The notes below the pieces were generated by a model. The model was not told the DNA's origin. It saw nothing but the letters and a program-made list of their open reading frames with translations, and searched no databases. A stretch of 64,000 nt of DNA, taken from positions 1 to 64,000 of the forward strand of contig JAGWVU010000006.1 of the NCBI GenBank assembly GCA_018970725.1, in the 5' to 3' direction. This DNA is from Verrucomicrobiota bacterium (GTDB taxonomy: Bacteria > Verrucomicrobiota > Verrucomicrobiia > Verrucomicrobiales > DEV007). A program made the translations under genes and the position numbers. Positions 16,147-24,300 of the stretch are shown one piece after another (within the stretch, counting starts at the first letter, position 1; each line of letters opens with the position of its first letter).

Positions 16147-17265
16147 GTGCAACGCATCCTCACCCAACCGCGTCCCGATTGGCAGGCTCAGGTCGAGTCG
16201 CTCGGCCTGACCTACCATACCCTCGACGGCGAACTCTACTGGGACGAGTCCGCCCACTATCGCTTTACCTATGCGGAGATCCTTCGTCTGGAACGCGCCA
16301 CCAACGAACTGCAGCGCCTTGCCATCGCCGCCGCGGAACGGGCCATCCGGGAGGACTGGCGGGCGCGGCTCGGCATTGCGGAACCCGCCTGGCGGGAGGT
16401 CATCGCCTCCTGGGAGCGTGACGATCTCTCGCTCTACGGTCGTTTCGATCTGATGTGGGATGGAAGCGGGGATCCGAAGTTATTGGAATACAATGCGGAT
16501 ACCCCGACCGGATTGCTGGAGGCCTCCGTGGTGCAATGGCAGTGGCTCCAACAAACCCACCCTCACGGAGATCAATTCAATTCCATCCACGAACTCCTTC
16601 TGGCCTCGTGGCCGGCCTGGCCCACGGATCGCGTTCACTTCTGCGCCCAGCGGGACGCCGAGGAAGACTGGCGAACCCTCCTCTATCTGATCGACACCTG
16701 CCGCCAATCGGGAAAAACCACGGTGGACCTGGCCATCGAGGATCTCGGTTGGAACGAAGGCGCGCGGTGCTTCGTGGACCACGAGGACCATCCGGTGGAC
16801 TGGTTGTTCAAGCTCTATCCCTGGGAATGGATGTGGAGCGAGGCTTTTGCCTGTCACCTGCCCGGCCGGTGCGGCAAATGGATTGAGCCGGTCTGGAAGA
16901 TGCTCTGGAGCAACAAGGCGTTTCTGGTCCTGCTCTGGGAATGTTTCGAGGGGCATCCCAACCTGCTCCGGGCCGGTTTCACTCCGGATGGATTCGGCGG
17001 GAGTTATGTGGAAAAACCCTTCTTCGGGCGGGAAGGGACGAATGTGAGGATCGTGCGCGAAGGCCGCGTCCTGGAAGAGAGCGAGGGTCCCTGGGCCCAG
17101 CAACCGAGCGTCTGCCAAGCCCTTCATCCCGAGGTCGTTTTCGAGGGAAATCACCCCGTCATCGGCTCCTGGATCATCGGCGGCGAGGCGGGCGGGATCG
17201 GCATCCGGGAAGACACCGGCCGGATCACCGCGAACGGCAGCCGGTTCGTGCCCCACCGTTTCTGA
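16147..17265 (+). CDS. Glutathionylspermidine synthase-like ATP-grasp ligase
   Basis: A 372-residue protein with a GTG start, of the YgiC/YjfC family of C-terminal GspS-like ATP-grasp enzymes. Diagnostic blocks are LYGRFDLMWDGSGDPKLLEYN and ADTPTGLLE (about 98-125), KLYPWEWMWSE, SNKAFLVLLWE and the phosphate-binding GGSYVEKPFFGREGTN (about 282-297). Family chemistry is ATP-dependent amide bond formation, but in this subfamily the natural substrates are unknown and the peptidase half of classical GspS is absent. It starts 12 bases after the lipoprotein gene and is last in the DUF350 operon, so a peptide or polyamine modification of the lipoprotein or envelope is plausible. Confidence 0.85.
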   Translation: MQRILTQPRPDWQAQVESLGLTYHTLDGELYWDESAHYRFTYAEILRLERATNELQRLAIAAAERAIREDWRARLGIAEPAWREVIASWERDDLSLYGRFDLMWDGSGDPKLLEYNADTPTGLLEASVVQWQWLQQTHPHGDQFNSIHELLLASWPAWPTDRVHFCAQRDAEEDWRTLLYLIDTCRQSGKTTVDLAIEDLGWNEGARCFVDHEDHPVDWLFKLYPWEWMWSEAFACHLPGRCGKWIEPVWKMLWSNKAFLVLLWECFEGHPNLLRAGFTPDGFGGSYVEKPFFGREGTNVRIVREGRVLEESEGPWAQQPSVCQALHPEVVFEGNHPVIGSWIIGGEAGGIGIREDTGRITANGSRFVPHRF

Positions 17266-17280
17266 GGATTCCGGCCCGGC

Positions 17281-18381
17281 TCAGAGGCGCCAACCGCCCT
17301 TTTTCTTGCGGTCCGCGGCCTCGATTTCGTCGATCACCTTCTGGATCGCCTCGCGGTCGCGGCAGTGGCCCAGAGCATCCTCTCCCAGGATGACCCGTTG
17401 CCGGAGAAGTTTGCCCAGGCTCTCGTCGATCGTGTGCATCCCCTCGTTCCGCCCGATCTCGATGAGCCCGAGGATCTGCTCGAACTTCCGGCCCCGCAGA
17501 CAGTTGCGGATGGCGTAGTTCATCATCATCACTTCGGAGGCCAGCACCCGGCCCTGGCCACTGGCGTGGGGCAACAGATGCTGCGAGACCACCGCCTGCA
17601 GACAGTTCGCCAGTTGCGCGATGATCTGCCCCTGCTGATCCGCCGGAAACGCGTCGATCATCCGGTCCAGCGCTTTGGGCGCGTCGATCGTATGCAACGT
17701 GCTGAGCACGAGGTGACCGGTTTCCGCCGCCGTCACCGCCGCCTGCATCGTTTCGTAGTCCCGCAGTTCACTCACCAGGATGACATCCGGGTCCTGCCGC
17801 AAAACGTGCCGCAAGGCGCGGCTGAAACTGAGGGTATCGTTCCCGATCTCTCATTGTTTGATCAGGCTGCGGCCGTGCTGGAAGACGTATTCGATCGGGT
17901 CTTCCACGGAGATGATGACGCCGCTCCGGGTCTCGCTGATCCGTTTCACCATGGACGCCAGCGTGGTGCTCTTGCCGGAGCCGGTGATCCCGGTGACCAG
18001 CACCAACCCCCGCTGTAATTTGCAGAGCGATTCAAGCACCGGCTCGTGGCCGAGGGTCGGCAAATCGGGAATTTCCGCCCGGATATGCCGGAACGCGGCT
18101 TCCAGCGATCCCCGGTTATAATGCGCGTTGCCCCGGAACCGGCCCAGTCCGGTCACCGACACGGCAAAGTCCAGTTCCAGATTTTCCTCCAAAGCGGCTC
18201 GCTGGGCTTCCGAAAGGATTCCCATGACCATCTGGTAACTGGTGTCCCGGTCCAGCGGTTCCGTGGAGACCGGTCGCAACTCGCCATCCACCCGGATCGA
18301 GGGAGGAGCACCGACCGACAAATGCAGATCGGAACCGCGATGGTTGACCATGGCTTGCAGCAGTTCGACGATGTGGGGCAT
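17281..18381 (-). pseudogene. pilT: PilT retraction ATPase interrupted by in-frame TGA
   Basis: From the ATG at 18381 this reads as a PilT-type twitching motility ATPase: the N-terminal PAS-like region (about 1-110), Walker A GITGSGKST (near 130) and the Asp box VEDPIEYVF. At 17851-17853 a TGA interrupts SLIKQ[13 protein letters not shown]; the frame then continues without shift through [22 protein letters not shown], the Walker B region, and TLHT to the normal C-terminus (total about 366 codons). The conserved residue at that place is arginine, present as QREVG in the neighbouring paralogue, so a single CGA-to-TGA change explains the break. This may be a true nonsense mutation, a sequencing error, or readthrough. 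It begins 26 bases after the upstream paralogue. Confidence 0.88.
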
Positions 18382-18407
18382 GAGAGGCGGGGTGGTCGGT
18401 TCGGGAC

Positions 18408-19463
18408 TCAGGTCGTGATGCCCAGCTCCATCCGGTCGAACTCGTGCGGATCCGGGAACGCGCCACGGGCCGTCGCTTTGGAGAGAAGACCGGCCCGATA
18501 GGCGGCCGTGATCGATTGGGCGAACGTCACATTCCCGGAATCCTGGTTGCGCGCCATGAAGTCGACGATTTCGAGGGCCTTCCCCTCGCGCAGCCACTTG
18601 CGGATCGCCCCGGAATTGGCCAAATGCTCCACCACCACCTGCAACCCGCCGGTCTCGGACGGCAGAAGTTTCTGGCAGAGGATGCCGACCACCTGTTTGG
18701 AGAGCACGAGCAGGGCGCTCTCCCGCTCTTCCGGAGGAAACAGGGCGGTCAGGCGCTCGATCGTTTCGGCCACATCCGAGCTGTGCAGGGTGGTCAGGAC
18801 GAGATGCCCCGTCTCACAAGCTTGCAAGGCCACCCGGGCCGTTTCCACATCCCGGATCTCCCCCAGCATGATGACGTCCGGACTCTGCCGCAAAGCGGAA
18901 CGCAAGCCGGACGCGAAGGAATCGGTGTCACCCCCGACTTCCCGTTGCGTGATCAGGGAACCGGCCGGCCGGAGGACATACTCGATCGGGTCCTCGATGG
19001 TGACGATGTGGGTTTGGCGGCTCTCGTTGATCCACTTGAGGCAGGAAGCCAGAGTGGTCGACTTCCCGGAATTCGTCGCGCCGGTCACCAGCACCAAACC
19101 GCTCTCCCGGGAACACCAATCCCGCAATCGTTCCGCCGGCAAACCCAATTCCCCGAGGCCTGGCACATCCCCCTTGATCGGCCGCAAAGCCGCCCCGAGA
19201 CGCCCGAGGTGCCGGAAGAGACTCACCCGGAACCAATGTCCGTCCGGACTCATCCAACGAACGTCCCGCTCCGTGGTCGTGGCCGGATCACAGCCGCAAG
19301 CCAGCCAGAATTCACCCAGCACCTCGTTGGTCAGGATATCATCGGTCAGCCGGTAGATCTGTCCCTGGATCCGCGCGCCCGGACATTCGTTCGGCTTGAG
19401 GAAAACATCCTGGGCTTGGTGCGCCACCGCCGCGGCGCAGACCTGTTCAATCACGGAAGACAT
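18408..19463 (-). CDS. PilT/PilU-type secretion ATPase
   Basis: A product of about 351 residues from the ATG at 19463 (a GTG-type start 13 codons upstream is possible). It has the PilT fold: N-terminal region ending in the LGRLGAALRPIKGDVPGL block, Walker A GATNSGKST, Asp box TIEDPIEYVL, QREVGGDTDSF, Walker B region SPDVIMLGEIRD and His box ETGHLVLTTLHSSD. These hexameric ATPases power type IV pilus retraction. Divergence from canonical PilT in the N-terminal domain suggests a PilU-like accessory ATPase. It is upstream of the stop-interrupted pilT and probably co-transcribed with it. Confidence 0.88.
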   Translation of the reverse strand: MSSVIEQVCAAAVAHQAQDVFLKPNECPGARIQGQIYRLTDDILTNEVLGEFWLACGCDPATTTERDVRWMSPDGHWFRVSLFRHLGRLGAALRPIKGDVPGLGELGLPAERLRDWCSRESGLVLVTGATNSGKSTTLASCLKWINESRQTHIVTIEDPIEYVLRPAGSLITQREVGGDTDSFASGLRSALRQSPDVIMLGEIRDVETARVALQACETGHLVLTTLHSSDVAETIERLTALFPPEERESALLVLSKQVVGILCQKLLPSETGGLQVVVEHLANSGAIRKWLREGKALEIVDFMARNQDSGNVTFAQSITAAYRAGLLSKATARGAFPDPHEFDRMELGITT

Positions 19464-19533
19464 CGTCCGCTTTTCTATAACAGGGATCCGCGGACAAGGC
19501 AATCACCGGCAAGGGAGATCGGCGGTTCCGGCC

Positions 19534-20904
19534 TCACCGCACCTGAATGTCGTAGTCGCTCGCGTCCATCTCCGCTTCCCAGGCCTTGAGCTTCGCCTTC
19601 AGGTCCGCGCTGATCCCGGGATGACGGGAATATAAATTAACGCGCTCGCCGGGATCGGACTCGAGATCGAAAAGCAGGTCCATCGTCCCTCCGTCGTCGA
19701 TGTATTTGTATTGGCCGTGACGGACCGCCTTCATCTTCCGGTTGGTGCGGTTGATGCGCCAGAAAAAGGAACGGTCAATCACCGGTTCTGCTCCGGTGAG
19801 GCGGGGGATGAGGTCGATGCCGTCGAACGGAAGATCGGTCGGCAAAGTGCCGCCGGCCGCGGTCAGGAACGTGGCGGTCAGGTCCATCGTGATCCCGGCT
19901 TGGGAGGAGATTTTTCCCTTGGGCAGGACGCCGGGCCAACTCATGAGACAGGGCACCCGGATGCCTCCCTCCCAGAGCGTGGCCTTGTGATGAAAAAAGG
20001 GCCGGTTGCTCGCCCAGCGCTCGCCGCCATTGTCGCTCGAGAAGACAATGAGGGTGTTGCCGAGGATTCCGGCCCTCTCCAGTTCGGCGTAAATCATGCC
20101 GACCCCGGCATCGACGCGTTCCACCATGGACTTGTAGATTTCGCGGCTGCCCCGGAGCATCGATTCCTTGGTCACCGGTGGCGTTTCCGGCGCGTCGGGC
20201 GGTTGGAACGGGGCGTGGACGGCAAGGTGGGGGACATAAAGGAAGAACGGTTTTTCCGCCGAATTGGCGATGAAGCGGGCGGCGCGTTCGTTGACGAGAT
20301 CGGTGAAATAGCGGCCGTCCATCTTCACCGTCCGGAGTCCTTCGCGCAGGGCCGCGGTGCCGTCGTAATAGGTGTGCCGGTAATAATCGGCGTGGCCCAG
20401 CAACTCGCCGAAATATTCATCGAAGCCGCGGTGCACCGGGTTGTAGATCTCCTTGAAGCCGAGGTGCCACTTACCGAACGCCCCGGTCGTGTAACCGAGA
20501 TCCTTGAGATGGTTCGCCACGGTGCGGGCCTTGAGCGGCAACCCGAGCGCGTGAATATCCGGTTCGGGCACCCATTTCCCTTCCACCAGCACGTTCTGCT
20601 CCACCTGGTAACCGAACGCGAACTCGATCCCGAGGCGTTGTTGCCAGCGACCGGTCATGAACCCGGCCCGGGTCGGCGTGCAGACCGGTGCGTTGGCGTA
20701 AAAATCGGTGAGCCGGACCCCGTCCGCCGCGATGCGGTCGATGTTCGGAGTGCGGATGTCCCCGGCCCCGGTGCAACCCAGGTCACCGTAACCGAGGTCG
20801 TCCACGAGAATAAAGACGATATTGGGCGGCGCCGCGGCGGCGGAGACAAGGGCGAGTCCGAAAGTGGCGAGGACCGTCATGGCCGCGGGGGCGTGGGATC
20901 TCAT
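19534..20904 (-). CDS. Secreted sulfatase (arylsulfatase family)
   Basis: A 456-residue protein with a Sec signal peptide (about 1-25). It begins with the sulfatase metal-binding block PNIVFILVDDLGYGDLGC and carries the sulfatase signature VCTPTRAGFMTGRWQ, in which the cysteine (CTPTR, CxPxR type) is converted to formylglycine by an FGE in active enzymes. Later blocks include GKWHLG, the SSDNGGE metal site and the WEGGIRVP loop. It hydrolyses a sulfate ester, most likely on a sulfated polysaccharide or glycan in the periplasm or outside. The gene is divergent from the triple-SUMF1 protein gene across roughly 400 bases. Confidence 0.92.
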   Translation of the reverse strand: MRSHAPAAMTVLATFGLALVSAAAAPPNIVFILVDDLGYGDLGCTGAGDIRTPNIDRIAADGVRLTDFYANAPVCTPTRAGFMTGRWQQRLGIEFAFGYQVEQNVLVEGKWVPEPDIHALGLPLKARTVANHLKDLGYTTGAFGKWHLGFKEIYNPVHRGFDEYFGELLGHADYYRHTYYDGTAALREGLRTVKMDGRYFTDLVNERAARFIANSAEKPFFLYVPHLAVHAPFQPPDAPETPPVTKESMLRGSREIYKSMVERVDAGVGMIYAELERAGILGNTLIVFSSDNGGERWASNRPFFHHKATLWEGGIRVPCLMSWPGVLPKGKISSQAGITMDLTATFLTAAGGTLPTDLPFDGIDLIPRLTGAEPVIDRSFFWRINRTNRKMKAVRHGQYKYIDDGGTMDLLFDLESDPGERVNLYSRHPGISADLKAKLKAWEAEMDASDYDIQVR

Positions 20905-21315
20905 GGCGCGAACCTACCGGATGAGTCCTCACCGACCAAGCAAAAACAGGGACGGATTGGCGGACCGCCGAATGGATAAATCTTGTCACATGAGCGCGAC
21001 GCGGAACAACTCCTCCCACACACCTCTCCAATTCACGATGCACCCTGCCCAACCGTTATCCACGCCCCCCGGTCTTTCCCGCGCCGCGGAAACTTCCTCT
21101 ACGGACTTTTCGTCCCCCCGGAACCTTCGGCAAGCGCACTAGCGCGAAATTCAGCCGAGAAATATTCGCCATCCCCGCCGGCCGCTGGCCAGGCCAAACT
21201 CCCAGCCAAACGACCGCTCGCGGGACCGCGACTTCCGTGAAGCTTGAAACACGAGTTATTCAGGCATTTTTGACTAACGAAGTTACTGTTTTTACTCAAT
21301 ATCCACGTGCTGCTT
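20905..21315. other. Intergenic region between sulfatase and SUMF1 gene
   Basis: No gene is supported. The last 70 bases are AT-rich against the background; a TTGACT at 21270-21275 could be a -35 element for the downstream gene, but no good -10 sits at the right distance. The region should hold the divergent promoters of the sulfatase and of the large surface protein. Confidence 0.45.
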
Positions 21316-24300
21316 ATGAACTTGCACATTTTCCGCTTTCCCCTCCCCTTCCGCGCCTTCCGGGCGCTCGTATTTCTTCTGGCTTTGCTCAACGGCCCTC
21401 TGCACGCCCAGCCATCGGTGTCGAACCTCACGGCCGGCAGGAAATCCGGGACCAGCCTGGTGAGCATCGGTTATGATCTCTCCGCGCCCGGAAGCCCGGG
21501 AGTATCCGTGAGTCTCGAGGTTTCCAGCGACAACGGCGCCACTTGGAACGTTCCGGTGTTGACCGTGAGCGGACAGGTCGGAAACCGGGTGGTGCCCGGC
21601 CTTGGAAAGGAAATCCTTTGGGACTGGGGCAAGGACTGGCCCCAAGGCAAGATCACCACGATGCGCTTCCGGGTGCGGGTGGATGACAGGGCCGGCGACG
21701 GCTCGAATCTCCTGCAGAATTTCTCTTATATACCCCCCGGAGAGTTCACGATGGGACGGGTCGGCGGGGATGCGGACGCGGATGCCCCGCCGGTGAACGT
21801 GACCGTCAACGGCTTTTATCTGCAGGCGAAGGAGACCACCAAAGCGGAATGGGACCTGGTGAGGACTTGGGCCTCGGAGAACGGCTACACCGACCTTGCG
21901 CCCGGCGCCGGCAAAGGCCCCGACCATCCGGTGCAATCCGTGAACTGGTGGGATGTGGTGAAGTGGTGCAACGCCCGCAGCGAGATGGAGGGCCTGACAC
22001 CCTGTTACAACGTGGCCGGCGCGGTGCTGAAAAGCGGAACCGCGCCCCCCACGGTCAACTGGCACGCCAACGGCTACCGTATGCCCACTGAAGCCGAGTG
22101 GGAAAAGGCGGCGCGCGGCGGCGTGAGCGGAAGGCGGTTTCCGAACGGCAAGGATACGATCGGGGCGAACGAGGCCCGTTTCGGCGGGTCGGAATCCACC
22201 GTGCCGGCCGGGAGCTTTCCCTTCAACGGCTTCGGCCTGGGCGACATGGCGGGCAACGTCGGGGAATGGTGTTGGGATTGGTATCAACCCGCCTATTACA
22301 CCGTGGGAGCGACCGATCCCCGGGGGCCCGCCAGCGGCGCCACCCGTGTCGTCCGAGGCGGGTCGTTCGAGAGTGCAGCCGTGTCCCTGCGCTCCTCTAA
22401 TCGCTCCGCGTCTTCATCCAACACCCGATCCAACGCGACCGGCTTCCGTCCCGCGCGCGGCCGTCTTCCCAGCGAGTTCGTGGAAATTCCAGCCGGCGAG
22501 TTCACCATGGGCCGGACCAGCGGCGATTCCGACGCGGATGCGCCCCCCGTGACGGTGAACGTCAGCGCGTTCCAGATGCAACGGACGGAAACCACCAAGG
22601 CCCTGTGGGACGAAGTGCGGGCCTGGGCGTTGCTCCATGGGTATCCCGACCTCGCGCCGGGCGGAGCCAAGGGACCGCAACATCCGGTCCAGTCCGTGAG
22701 CTGGCGGGACGCGGTCAAGTGGTGCAACGCGCGCAGCGAAATGGAAGGGCTCACCCCGTGTTATCTCGTGGCCGGTGCCGTCCTCAGGTCCGGGACGGCG
22801 GCCCCGGCCGTGAACTGGAACGCCAACGGCTACCGGCTCCCCACCGAGGCGGAATGGGAAAAGGCGGCCCGTGGCGGCGCCGAGGGCCGGCGTTTCCCCT
22901 GGGGCACGGACACGATCGGCCATGACCGGGCCAACTACTACGGCAGCGGAGCCTCTGCCTATGACCAGAGTCCGGTCAACGGCTTTCACCCGGAACACGC
23001 GTCGGGCGGGCAACCCTACACCGCGCCGTCGGGAAGTTTCGCGACCAACGGTTTCGGCCTGCACGATGTGGCCGGCAACGTCCAGGAATGGTGCTGGGAT
23101 TGGTATGGCGGCACCGCCTATGCCCAAGCGGCCAGTGATCCCCGCGGCCCCGCCACCGGCACCACCCGGGTCTTGCGCGGCGGTTCCTGGGGCACCGGAG
23201 CCATCAACGCGCGATGCGCCCACCGGGGCAGCGTGGCCCCGGGCTTCCAAAACTCCTCCACCGGTTTCCGGACCGCGCGGGGGAACGCGTTCAACGGCTT
23301 CGCCGGGATCCCGGGTGGAGCCTTCACCTTGGGACGGACCAGCGGGGATCCGGACGCGGACGCGCCTCCCGTGCTGGTCGGGATCGACCGGTTCTTCCTG
23401 CAACGGACCGAGACGACCAAGGCGCAATGGGACCTGGTGCGGGACTGGGCGCTGGTGAATGGCTACACCGATCTCCCGGAAGGCGGCGGCGAAAACCCGC
23501 AACATCCGGTGCACTCGGTGAACTGGTGGGACGTGGTGAAGTGGTGCAATGCCCGCAGCGAAATGGAAGGGCTCACTCCCTGTTACACTGTCGGGGGCAG
23601 CGTGATGCGAATCGGGAACATGGTCCCGTCGGTCGTCTGGAAAGCCAACGGCTACCGTTTGCCCACCGAAGCGGAATGGGAGAAAGCGGCGCGGGGAGGA
23701 ATCGCCGGAAAGCGTTTCCCCTGGGGGACCGATTCCATCGACGAAACCCTGGCCAACTACTACGCCGGCCGATGGTTCGACTATGACCAAGGCGGCTTCA
23801 CGGATGCGGGCACGGTCGCGGCCGGCGGTTTTCCCGGCAACGCCTTCGGCCTGAGTGAAATGGCCGGCAACGTGCGGGAGTGGTGCTGGGATTGGTATGG
23901 CAGCAACTCCTACCAAGCCTCGGCCGACAATCCGCGCGGTCCGGACTCCGGCGCCAACCGGGTGACGCGAGGCGGCGGCTGGAGCGACTTCGCGATCCGT
24001 CTCCGGAACGCCCACCGCTCCAGCGAAGGACCCGGCGCCCGCAACCGTCTCATGGGATTCCGTCCGGCGCTTGGCGGTCCCCGGGTGGAGCCCCGTTCCA
24101 TCGTGAGCGCGCAGAGCCCTCCGCTGGAGCTCGACTCGCGGCAAGCTCCGGCCGTGTCCCTGCCGGTCGCGACGGTCATCTCGGGGACGGGCGCAAATCT
24201 GGGAGGTCAGGTGACCGGTGATGGCGGCGCGCCGGTCACCGAGCGCGGCGTGGTCTATTCCCTCGGCACGGTGAACTTCGATCCGATGATCGGGGGGACG

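Noticed and set aside
17281-18381. Selenocysteine insertion considered for the TGA in pilT
   Set aside because: The position is an arginine in all recognisable relatives including the adjacent paralogue, and no selenoprotein context is seen; a nonsense change is simpler.
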